From positions 1-7,811 of the forward strand of contig JAERRP010000079.1 of assembly GCA_016735415.1 (NCBI GenBank): DNA of 7,811 nucleotides, read 5' to 3'. This stretch comes from Desulfobacterales bacterium. Lineage in GTDB: Bacteria > Desulfobacterota > Desulfobacteria > Desulfobacterales > UBA5852. Shown here piece by piece: positions 1-6,565 of the stretch. The position numbers were made by a program, and so were the translations under genes. The notes beneath the pieces were generated by a model, which worked only from the letters and a program-made list of their open reading frames with translations, ran no database searches and was not told where the DNA came from. Each line of letters opens with the position of its first letter. Position 1 is the first letter of the stretch.

Positions 1-3000
1 CCGGCGCCGGAAACCCCGGCCGCGGCAGCGCCTCCGGCACCGACCGAGGGTTTAATCACCCACATCAAAACCATCGTCGCCGAGCAGACCGGTTACACGG
101 CCGACATGCTTGAGGACGAACTGGACCTCGAAGCCGACCTGGGCATCGACACCGTCAAACAGGTCGAAATCTTCGGCAAGGTCTCGGCCCACTTCGGGCT
201 CGACGTCCCCGAGGACCTCAAGCTCAACGACCTTAACACCATCGCCAAACTCGGCGGCTACCTGCAAGACAAGGTCGCCCAGGCACCGGACCCTTCGCCC
301 GCGGAAGCCCCGGCGCCCCCGGCCGGCCCTGACGCCACGTCGGATCTCCTGGCCGTCGTCAAAACCATCGTCGCTGAGCAGACCGGTTACACCGCCGACA
401 TGCTCGAGGACGAACTGGACCTCGAAGCCGATCTGGGCATCGACACCGTCAAACAGGTCGAAATCTTCGGCAAGGTTTCGGCCCACTTCGGGCTCGACGT
501 CCCCGAAGACCTCAAGCTCAACGACCTCAACACCATCGCCAAACTCGGCGGCTACCTCGGTGAAAAGGTCCAGAGTGACTCGGCCGGCACGTCCTTGACC
601 GGCACGGCCGCCGATGATGAAAGTCCGGCGCCGGTGCCAACTGATCCATCCGACAGCCCGGTCAAACGGATGATCGTCACAGCCGTAACGGCGGCAGCGG
701 CGACAGCCCGGAAGGGCTGGTTCAAGAACCGCCTGGTTTTGATCACCGCCGACCGGCACGGGTTCGCGCGGCGGATGGCGGAGCGAATCACAAACGACGG
801 TGGACAGCCGGTCATCATCGGCGATACCGGTTCCGACGACATCGCCTGCGCCTGGTCGGGCCCGGCCGCCGTCAATGCGGCCGTCAAAAAGATCAGGGCC
901 AAATTCGAAACCGTCGACGGCCTCCTGCATTTTCTCCCCCTGGACAGCGCCTTCGACGGCGAGGAACTTTCGCGCCCGGCGATCGACCGCCGGCTCAAGC
1001 GCTTCTTTTCCCTTGTCCAGGGACTCTACGGGGAATTGAACCGTCCCGAGGCCTTCATCGCCATGCCGGCCTTCAACGCCGCGGTGCTTCCTTACGGCGC
1101 CCCGGCCGGCCCCATTGACCCGGTATCCGCCGGGCTGGCCGGCCTGCTCAAAACGGTCAACAAGGAAATGCCGGATACGCTCGTGAAAATTGTGGACTTT
1201 GACGCCACGAAGGCGGCCGACCGTATGGACGCGGTGATCGACACCTTCATCCGCGAACTCTCATCCGGTGACCGGCGGGTGGAATGCGGGTATCACGGGG
1301 ACCATAAATGGGTCCTGCAGCTTGAGCCCGGGCGACCGGCGCACACCGAGGCCCTCGTCCGCCCGGACGATACGGTTCTGGTAACAGGGGGCGCACGCGG
1401 CATCACTTACGAAATTCTCAAGGCCCTGGTGCAGGCTCTGCCCGTACGCCTGGTAATCATGGGCCGCAGCGATGTCGAAGGCCTGGATCCGGCCCTGGCC
1501 GGACCCGATCTCAGTACGGCCGACATCATGGCCCGCCTCAAGACCGAGATGCAGGGTGCCAAACCCATCGAAATCCGCAACGCCCTGAACCGGGTGGTCA
1601 AACTGCGCGAATCCGCCGCCAATCTCGAGACCCTGAGGTCTTTGGGGGCCCGGGTGACCTATCACGCCGTCGACGTTACGGATGCGGCCGCCGTGCAGCG
1701 TGCGATCCAGGCGACGGACGGCGTCGATGTGCTCATCCATGCCGCCGGCATCGAAGAAAGCCAGATGATCCCCAAGAAAAAACCGGCCTCGTTTGACCGG
1801 GTCTTCGATACCAAGGTCTTCGGTCTGATGCACCTGCTGGCGGCGCTGGGCAAGAAGCCGCCGCACAGCCTGATGACCTTTTCATCGGTCACGGCCCGCT
1901 TTGGCAACGAGGGCCAGGTGGACTACACCGCGGCCAACGACATGATCGCCAAGATGCTGCTTGGCTTCCGCCGGCAGCACCCGGAAACGGCGGTCAAGAT
2001 CTTTGACTGGACCGCCTGGGAGGGGGCCGGCATGGCCACCAACGAAACCGTCAACAAAGTTCTGCGCAAACGCGGGCTGACCTTCCTGCCGCTGGCGGAC
2101 GGCGTGGCCCATTTCATGAACGAACTGGGCGACGGTCAGAACCCGGAGGTGGTTTTCTCCGGAATGGACCAGGCCTTCGACCTGGATGGTCTGATGGTTG
2201 TCGAAAAAGCCGCCAGCAGCGTCGTGGCCCCCTTTCTGGACCGGCTGGCGGAAGAGCGCGACGACCGCCGGGTGTACCAGCGTGTCCTGGACCTGCAGAG
2301 GGACCTGTTCCTGCTGGACCACAGCCGTGAAGACGTCCCCATTTTCCTGGGCGCCACGGGCATCGAGGCCATGGCGGAAGCCGCCGCCACCCTGGCCACC
2401 CCCGGCCACGCGCTGCGCGAACTCAAGGATTTCGCCATTCCCTACGGGATCAAAATCCTGAAGCAGCGGCCCAAGGAAATTATGATCGAAGCGGCCCGCA
2501 CGGCCAGGGGCGCAGACACCTTCCGGTGCCGGATCACATCCCAGTTCCGGAATAAGAAAGGTGTCGTCATGGGCACGCCCAAACAGCACTACAACGGCAC
2601 CTGCACCTTCGGGCCGGCCGAGGCTGAGCCGACCGCCATCACCGTGCCGGAGTTTTATCCGGTCAACTACGACGGCGACATCCAGGCCTTGCTGTACCAC
2701 CCCGCCCGGCTCTTCATGGACGGACTTTTCCGCACGGTGGAAGACATTCTCTCCTTTGAGGATGATCGGCTCATCTCGCGGATACACAGCACCAGTAACA
2801 AGCCCTTCTTTGCCGACGACCCCCGTCCGGCCTTTCTGACCGATGTGGCCGTTGTGGATGCCATGTTCCAGACCGGCGGCATGCTGGAAGTCATGACCAC
2901 CAACATCATCGTGCTGCCCTACACCATCGGGCGCATGCACTTTCATCAGCCCGTGGAAGCGGGTCGTGAATACCTGTGCATCACGCAGCGCATTGCCCGG

Positions 3001-3162
3001 GGACAGGAGACCAACACCTACCGGCTCCAGCTGGTGGCCCCCGACGGGAAATGCTATATCACCATCGAAGACTTCGAAATGGTGCGGGTGGACCGACTGA
3101 GCGAAGAGGACCAGATTGTCGATCAGCTCAATATCGACGAACGGCGCCAGCGCGCCTCCTGA
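1..3162 (+). CDS. PfaA-like type I polyketide/polyunsaturated fatty acid synthase, C-terminal part (ACP-ACP-KR-DH), 5' end outside window
   Basis: The reading frame is open from base 1, so the first internal Met (base 106) is not the start; 1053 residues are visible. Residues 1-20 are a Pro/Ala-rich linker. Two acyl carrier domains follow (about 22-88 and 118-186). An NADPH-dependent ketoreductase spans about 220-735, with a degenerate structural half and then a catalytic half: nucleotide motif TGGARGI at 462-468 and catalytic set K605, S629, Y642, N646 in a GQVDYTAAND context. A polyketide-type double-hotdog dehydratase fills about 755-1035, with H774 (LLDHSRED) and D953 (DAMFQ) as its expected catalytic pair. 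Domain order matches PfaA of PUFA synthases and, apart from the repeated ACP, enediyne PKSs. KS and AT are expected upstream. The protein should act in the cytosol, reducing and dehydrating beta-ketoacyl chains; no enoyl reductase is seen. Oddity: both ACPs have Thr at the cofactor-Ser position. The family assignment is firm; the product is unknown. Confidence 0.9.
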   Translation, partial: PAPETPAAAAPPAPTEGLITHIKTIVAEQTGYTADMLEDELDLEADLGIDTVKQVEIFGKVSAHFGLDVPEDLKLNDLNTIAKLGGYLQDKVAQAPDPSPAEAPAPPAGPDATSDLLAVVKTIVAEQTGYTADMLEDELDLEADLGIDTVKQVEIFGKVSAHFGLDVPEDLKLNDLNTIAKLGGYLGEKVQSDSAGTSLTGTAADDESPAPVPTDPSDSPVKRMIVTAVTAAAATARKGWFKNRLVLITADRHGFARRMAERITNDGGQPVIIGDTGSDDIACAWSGPAAVNAAVKKIRAKFETVDGLLHFLPLDSAFDGEELSRPAIDRRLKRFFSLVQGLYGELNRPEAFIAMPAFNAAVLPYGAPAGPIDPVSAGLAGLLKTVNKEMPDTLVKIVDFDATKAADRMDAVIDTFIRELSSGDRRVECGYHGDHKWVLQLEPGRPAHTEALVRPDDTVLVTGGARGITYEILKALVQALPVRLVIMGRSDVEGLDPALAGPDLSTADIMARLKTEMQGAKPIEIRNALNRVVKLRESAANLETLRSLGARVTYHAVDVTDAAAVQRAIQATDGVDVLIHAAGIEESQMIPKKKPASFDRVFDTKVFGLMHLLAALGKKPPHSLMTFSSVTARFGNEGQVDYTAANDMIAKMLLGFRRQHPETAVKIFDWTAWEGAGMATNETVNKVLRKRGLTFLPLADGVAHFMNELGDGQNPEVVFSGMDQAFDLDGLMVVEKAASSVVAPFLDRLAEERDDRRVYQRVLDLQRDLFLLDHSREDVPIFLGATGIEAMAEAAATLATPGHALRELKDFAIPYGIKILKQRPKEIMIEAARTARGADTFRCRITSQFRNKKGVVMGTPKQHYNGTCTFGPAEAEPTAITVPEFYPVNYDGDIQALLYHPARLFMDGLFRTVEDILSFEDDRLISRIHSTSNKPFFADDPRPAFLTDVAVVDAMFQTGGMLEVMTTNIIVLPYTIGRMHFHQPVEAGREYLCITQRIARGQETNTYRLQLVAPDGKCYITIEDFEMVRVDRLSEEDQIVDQLNIDERRQRAS
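67..558 (+). repeat. Tandem acyl carrier protein domains, near-identical 198-bp units at 67-264 and 361-558
   Basis: The two units are 294 bases apart and encode the same 66 residues, from KTIVAEQTGY to the end of helix IV. I count eight nucleotide differences, all at third codon positions and all synonymous. The units align without gaps to the PfaA-type ACP core, whose usual cofactor motif is LGIDS followed by IKRVEIL. Here it reads LGIDT followed by VKQVEIF, with the Thr codons at 151-153 and 445-447. A Pro/Ala/Asp linker of about 30 residues joins the units. A similar linker runs off the 5' edge of the window, so further ACP copies upstream are likely. Confidence 0.93.
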
Positions 3163-3176
3163 ACACCCGGTGTGAT

Positions 3177-3222
3177 GAAACCGGATCGCCCGTGAGGATC
3201 CAATCAGGTGCGGTCCGGTTTC
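3177..3222 (+). other. Intercistronic stem-loop between the synthase and transferase genes
   Basis: The arms 3177-3189 and 3210-3222 pair over 13 positions (GAAACCGGATCGC with GCGGTCCGGTTTC), with one G-T wobble and a 20-base loop. It starts 14 bases after the synthase stop and ends 26 bases before the transferase start. No T-run follows, so it is not a standard intrinsic terminator. It could tune downstream expression or block 3' exonuclease decay of the synthase message. A much weaker 4-bp stem (CCAG/CTGG, 3223-3238) sits just before the transferase start region. Confidence 0.6.
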
Positions 3223-3248
3223 CCAGCCGGGAATCTGGTTAAGAAGCA

Positions 3249-4019
3249 ATGCCTCTCAATGATGCGATTATCGAAATCGACTGGGATCAGGTCCCCGCCT
3301 GTGGTCTAAGCCAGACAAAAAGCCGTTTGGCGATCGGGTTTGTGCCCCTCCAGGCGTTCCTGCAGCACTACCTGCCCGCCCTTCCCACCGAGGACCTGCG
3401 CCAGGCCCGTCCCCGGGCGGTCGCGGCCGAGGATTTCTCCCGGCCCCTGCTGGCGCCGATGGAACTCGCCCGGGTCAATGCCTTTAAAAGCCTGAAACGC
3501 CAGATCGAATGGATGGCCGGCCGCCTGGCGGCCAAAACCCTGGCCCGGTCTCTCGGCGCTTCCGGCGACGACATCACGGCGATCCGGATCGCCTATCGGC
3601 CCGAAGGCGCCCCCTATCTGGATCGCCGGCCGGACCTGTCCCTCTCCATTTCTCACGCTCACGACTACGCCGTGGCCGGCCTCAGCCGCGATGCGGATAC
3701 GATTCTGGGCCTGGATCTCGAAAAACAGCAACCCCTCGATATCGAACTGATGCTGCGCACGGCCTTTTCAGACCGGGAACGCCGCCGCCTCGACCCCGCC
3801 GACCGGGATCGGTTCTTCGAATGCTGGACCCTCAAGGAAGCCTACCTGAAATATCTGGGTAAAGGCTTCCGCGAAAGCCTCAAACAGATCGAAATCCTGG
3901 ACAACTTCGGGCTCTATCATCACGGACAACCGGTCCCCCGGGTGGCCGTCCAGATCCTGAAGCCCTTCCCGGCATATACCCTTTCCATTGTCTCCGGGCC
4001 ACAGCCGACGTCCTTATAA
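3249..4019 (+). CDS. 4'-phosphopantetheinyl transferase, Sfp type
   Basis: This 256-residue cytosolic enzyme would move the 4'-phosphopantetheine arm of coenzyme A onto carrier proteins. The family hallmarks are present: a KRQIEWMAGRLAAK helix around residues 82-95, RPEGAPYL, SISH with H136, the Mg-binding LGLDLE segment (D156, E158), and W193-T-L-K196-E197-A198-x-x-K201. These match the Sfp signature of (I/V)G(I/V/L)D followed about 40 residues later by WxxKEAxxK. The start is constrained: an in-frame TAA sits at 3240-3242, so ATG 3249 is the first possible ATG. Only a weak purine tract (AAGAAG) precedes it, so translation may be modest or coupled. It lies 86 bases after the PfaA-like gene on the same strand, which makes that synthase's ACPs its likely substrate, as with PfaE. 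In enediyne PKSs the equivalent domain is fused to the synthase C terminus. Confidence 0.92.
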   Translation: MPLNDAIIEIDWDQVPACGLSQTKSRLAIGFVPLQAFLQHYLPALPTEDLRQARPRAVAAEDFSRPLLAPMELARVNAFKSLKRQIEWMAGRLAAKTLARSLGASGDDITAIRIAYRPEGAPYLDRRPDLSLSISHAHDYAVAGLSRDADTILGLDLEKQQPLDIELMLRTAFSDRERRRLDPADRDRFFECWTLKEAYLKYLGKGFRESLKQIEILDNFGLYHHGQPVPRVAVQILKPFPAYTLSIVSGPQPTSL

Positions 4020-4133
4020 GTGTTTACTATGAATCAATTCCAATCATCCTCCTTCTGTGCTAAGGGTTCGCGTAGGACTAGGTTCGCAATATCTAGAGTT
4101 GAGGTGCCCGCCGGACAAAGCCCAAGAGCGCAA

Positions 4134-4150
4134 GAATATCCGGTATATTC
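4134..4150. promoter_or_regulatory. Operator-like palindrome upstream of the acyl-CoA synthetase
   Basis: The sequence GAATATCCGGTATATTC has 6-bp perfect inverted arms (GAATAT/ATATTC) around a 5-base centre. It lies 79 bases before the ligase start in an otherwise non-coding gap. Its size and symmetry suit a dimeric repressor such as a TetR- or FadR-like fatty acid regulator. No regulator gene is visible, so this is a weak inference and it could equally be a chance or repeat-derived palindrome. Confidence 0.25.
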
Positions 4151-4214
4151 CAAGCTTTCGCTACGCCGCACCCGCATCGTGACTGGCGGTCCCGGCGGCG
4201 GAAATTTGCCGGCC

Positions 4215-4222
4215 AAAGGAGG
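4215..4222 (+). promoter_or_regulatory. Strong ribosome binding site of the acyl-CoA synthetase
   Basis: AAAGGAGG lies six bases before ATG 4229. It is a near-perfect Shine-Dalgarno sequence and fixes that start codon. It contrasts with the weak site in front of the phosphopantetheinyl transferase. Confidence 0.85.
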
Positions 4223-4228
4223 AAAGCA

Positions 4229-6016
4229 ATGACCCGGAAGCACCTGGCGGCCATGATCGGAGATAGCTGCCATCGTTACCGCCGCCACATTGCCATGCGC
4301 TATAAAACCGACGACGTCTGGCAGACAATCACCTATGGTGAGCTCGGGGAGAAAATTCGACAGGTTGCCAACGCCCTGATCGATCTGGGCATCCAGCCCG
4401 GCGACATGATCGGCATTTTTTCTCAGAACCGCGCCGAATGGACCATCGCTGATTTCGGTATCTTGAGCGCCGGCGCTGTGAGCGTACCCATCTACACCAC
4501 CAACACCGCCACCCAGGTCGAGTATGTCGTGCGCGATGCCGATCTGCGCGCCCTGTTTGTGGGAGATCGCAATCAACTTGCCAAAGTGCAGTCTTTTGCC
4601 GCACAGTATGCCAACCTGCAAACCATCGTCACTTTCGATGACATAGGCGGCGGCACCGCTGATGCCTTGCCGGGCTTTGAAGACCTGCTGGCCAAAGGTG
4701 CCGAATGCGACCACGCCGCTGAAAGCGACCGGCGTATCCGGGATACCGCTTCGGAGAGCCTGGCCAGCATCATCTACACTTCCGGCACCACAGGCGAACC
4801 CAAGGGGGTGATGCTCAGCCATGCCAATTTCTTCCATCAGATCGCGGCCGTGGATGCCAATTTCGATGTCGGCCCCGCGGACCGCTCCCTGTGTTTTCTG
4901 CCGCTGAGCCACGTGTACGAACGAAGCTGGTCCTACTATGTCTTCAGCTGCGGAGCCCAGAACAACTATATCCAGAACCCAAAAAAAGTCATTCAATACC
5001 TGGGTGAAGTGCGGCCCACTGCCATGGTGAGCGTGCCGCGGCTGTATGAGAAGATCTACGCCGCGGTCATGGACAAGCTCGAGAAAGCCTCACCGGGCAA
5101 AAAGCGTCTTTTCAAATGGGCCCTCAATGTGGCCCGTCGCCAGGCCGGGGCCCGCCAGGCCGGACGCTCTCCCGGTCTCGGTTTGCGCATGGCTCACCGG
5201 CTGGCCGACCGCCTGGTGCTGCGCAAACTCCGCTCTATCGTGGGCGGTCAGAAAAACTTCTTTTCAGCCGGCGGCGCCCCCCTCTCCAGGAACATCGAGG
5301 AATTTTTTCTGGCCACGGGACTACTGATCTGCCAGGGCTACGGGCTGACCGAAACCGCCCCCATGATCACCTGCAACGCGCCCCACGACTTCAAGTTCGG
5401 CACTGTGGGCAAGCCTGTCCCCGGATGTGAGGTTGAAATCGGGGCTCAGAATGAAATCCTGGTGAAGGGCCCCAACGTCATGATGGGCTACTACAAAAAG
5501 CCGGAGGCCACGGCGGCGGTCCTGGTGGACGGGTGGTTTCGTACCGGCGACGTGGGCCGGATCGATGCCGGCGGCTTTCTGGTCATCACCGACCGTATCA
5601 AGGACCTGATCATCACTTCGGGAGGGAAGAACATCGCCCCCCAGCGCATCGAAACCGCGGTCGGGCGCGACCACTATATCGAACAGATCACCACCATCGG
5701 CGACCGCCGCAAATATGTCAGCGCCCTGATCGTCCCGTCTTATGAGGCGCTTGAAGACTACGCCCGCGAAAAAGGGCTGCGCTACCAGTCCCGGGAGGCC
5801 CTCCTTCTGCATCCGGAGATTGTGGCCTTCTATCGCGCACGCGTCGATCGCCAATCAACGGAGTTGGCCGGTTTTGAAACCATCAAAACCTTTACCCTGC
5901 TGCCGAATGAATTCACACAGGAAAGCGGGGAAATCACCCCTACCCAGAAAATTCGACGCAAAGTGATTGAGAAACACTACCGTCGCGAAATCGACGCCAT
6001 GTACCCCGACGATTGA
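4229..6016 (+). CDS. Long-chain fatty acid--CoA ligase (AMP-forming, FadD15/Faa-like)
   Basis: This 595-residue enzyme of the ANL superfamily would activate a fatty acid with ATP to acyl-AMP and then to acyl-CoA. Motifs appear in the expected order: phosphate-binding loop T184-SGTTGEP-K192 followed by GVMLSH; FFSAGGAPLSR; YGLTETAP (Y371, E375); the GWFRTGD signature (D441); TDRIKD (D455, R456); and a C-terminal TPTQKIRRK whose K574 is in the position of the catalytic lysine for adenylation. The length and the insert at about 280-340 fit the long-chain class (near 600 residues) rather than the shorter medium-chain or acetyl-CoA synthetases. It has no signal peptide or obvious membrane helix, so it is probably cytosolic or peripheral at the membrane. 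It follows the synthase and transferase on the same strand but after a 209-base gap, so it may have its own promoter. A likely role is activating the synthase product or a starter acid; chain length cannot be read from the sequence. Confidence 0.93.
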   Translation: MTRKHLAAMIGDSCHRYRRHIAMRYKTDDVWQTITYGELGEKIRQVANALIDLGIQPGDMIGIFSQNRAEWTIADFGILSAGAVSVPIYTTNTATQVEYVVRDADLRALFVGDRNQLAKVQSFAAQYANLQTIVTFDDIGGGTADALPGFEDLLAKGAECDHAAESDRRIRDTASESLASIIYTSGTTGEPKGVMLSHANFFHQIAAVDANFDVGPADRSLCFLPLSHVYERSWSYYVFSCGAQNNYIQNPKKVIQYLGEVRPTAMVSVPRLYEKIYAAVMDKLEKASPGKKRLFKWALNVARRQAGARQAGRSPGLGLRMAHRLADRLVLRKLRSIVGGQKNFFSAGGAPLSRNIEEFFLATGLLICQGYGLTETAPMITCNAPHDFKFGTVGKPVPGCEVEIGAQNEILVKGPNVMMGYYKKPEATAAVLVDGWFRTGDVGRIDAGGFLVITDRIKDLIITSGGKNIAPQRIETAVGRDHYIEQITTIGDRRKYVSALIVPSYEALEDYAREKGLRYQSREALLLHPEIVAFYRARVDRQSTELAGFETIKTFTLLPNEFTQESGEITPTQKIRRKVIEKHYRREIDAMYPDD

Positions 6017-6163
6017 ACGCCGCCTGGGGCCCGACCGCTTCCAGCGGCTCAAACAAATTTATCGCCCGCACAAAGCCGGGACGACAAAGGCGTCTTCACC
6101 GTCCGCAACCCTCCGTGATCAAGCGCGGCCCGGGCCCGTTCATTATCAACCGGCCAGACCGTC

Positions 6164-6191
6164 TTGACATCCCGCACCACTCTGGGCTAAG
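6164..6191 (+). promoter_or_regulatory. Candidate sigma-70-type promoter
   Basis: A perfect -35 hexamer TTGACA (6164-6169) is followed after 16 bases by GCTAAG (6186-6191), which matches only the central TAA of the -10 consensus. A 5-bp inverted repeat, CTGGG/CCCAG (6182-6198), overlaps the -10. Transcription would start near 6198 and give a leader of about 370 bases before dodecin, or a separate small RNA that includes the 6397 hairpin. The -10 is poor, so this remains tentative. Confidence 0.35.
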
Positions 6192-6396
6192 GTCCCAGCT
6201 GACGGATGGCCGCCCGTAGCGACTATAGCGCTCTTGTTTCTTGCCCTACCCGCTCTTCTCCAGCACATTTGGCCTGCGAGACTGCACCGTTGCCAGCCAG
6301 CGGCTATATGATCCGTTACCTGTGGTTTTTTCTAAAACCTGATGATCCTGTATACGTTGCGCCCGGAGGGGACAGCGCCAAGTCTCTCCCGGATCG

Positions 6397-6435
6397 GCTT
6401 GTGCGTATGCGGCCTGTGGCCGCATACGCACAAGC
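6397..6435. repeat. Perfect 18-bp inverted repeat with 3-base loop
   Basis: The arms 6397-6414 and 6418-6435 are perfectly complementary (GCTTGTGCGTATGCGGCC against its reverse complement) around a TGT loop. The stem can be extended by a G-T wobble and one further C-G pair. Neither strand has a T-run immediately after it, so it is not a classical terminator. It resembles a REP-type palindrome, a structured element in a leader or small RNA, or a binding site for a dimeric protein. Confidence 0.8.
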
Positions 6436-6550
6436 TGCGGTCAGAGTGTGTTTGTTTGTCCATCTCCTGTTACCCCGCCTCCGCCGGATACCGGCCCGGC
6501 CGGACCCGCTGGTGAGGGCGACAGGCATTGCCAACCGTTACATAAAAAGA

Positions 6551-6560
6551 AAGGGGAGGT
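6551..6560 (+). promoter_or_regulatory. Ribosome binding site of the dodecin gene
   Basis: The purine tract AAGGGGAGGT, containing GGAGGT at 6555-6560, lies five bases before ATG 6566. It decides the start against an in-frame upstream ATG at 6206, whose extra 120 residues look non-coding. Confidence 0.85.
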
Positions 6561-6565
6561 GCGTC

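Larger units (their letters stand above)
4020..4228. other. Non-coding gap upstream of the acyl-CoA synthetase, locally AT-rich
   Basis: This 209-base gap separates the transferase stop from the ligase start. Bases 4021-4080 contain 25 G/C of 60, clearly lower than the neighbouring genes. It holds a spaced direct repeat of GGTTCGC (4065-4071 and 4081-4087) and an imperfect palindrome at 4134-4150. I see no clear promoter hexamers. A frame from GTG 4020 runs through it and overlaps the ligase start by ATGA, but its Arg/Ser/Gly-rich translation resembles no protein I know and it has no ribosome binding site. The gap may hold a promoter, an operator or a decayed interspersed repeat. Confidence 0.5.
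6017..6565. other. 549-base region with no convincing gene
   Basis: No frame here reads like a conserved protein, and I found no tRNA-like T-arm or rRNA signature. It contains a candidate sigma-70-type promoter at 6164-6191, an 18-bp perfect hairpin at 6397-6435, a short GGTTTT/AAAACC stem at 6324-6339 in an AT-rich patch, and the dodecin ribosome binding site at its end. The synthetase has no good intrinsic terminator after its stop; only a 4-bp CCGC/GCGG stem is visible soon after it. Confidence 0.6.

Noticed and set aside
106..3162. Treating ATG 106 as the start of the synthase gene
   Set aside because: The frame is open to base 1, that Met lies inside ACP helix I, and the identical second ACP has the same Met internally.
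1882..3249. Long minus-strand open frame of 455 codons opposite the KR-DH region
   Set aside because: It lies wholly opposite a gene with clear catalytic motifs, its translation is Gly/His/Val/Gln-rich without recognisable domains, and such shadow frames are common in GC-rich coding DNA.
4020..4232. Plus-strand frame of 70 codons overlapping the synthetase start by ATGA
   Set aside because: The ATGA overlap looks like translational coupling, but the frame starts at a GTG without a ribosome binding site, its translation is low-complexity Arg/Ser/Gly-rich, and the synthetase has its own strong ribosome binding site.
4034..4996. Minus-strand frame of 320 codons opposite the acyl-CoA synthetase N-terminal part
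   Set aside because: It is a shadow of a well-supported ligase gene and has no recognisable family motif.
6017..6113. Protein-like stretch after the synthetase stop (RRLGPDRFQRLKQIYR, then DDKGVFTVRNPP after a one-base shift)
   Set aside because: It could be a frameshifted remnant of a small gene, but there is no start, no ribosome binding site and no family I recognise, so I do not call a pseudogene.
6206..6565. In-frame upstream extension of dodecin (191-residue version)
   Set aside because: The extra 120 residues have no family resemblance and the frame crosses the perfect hairpin. A strong ribosome binding site precedes ATG 6566, which gives the normal dodecin length.
6017..6565. tRNA or mobile-element fragment in the gene-free region
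   Set aside because: No T-arm consensus, cloverleaf or transposase-like frame was found. The only strong symmetry is the 6397-6435 hairpin, and it has no flanking target duplication that I can see.
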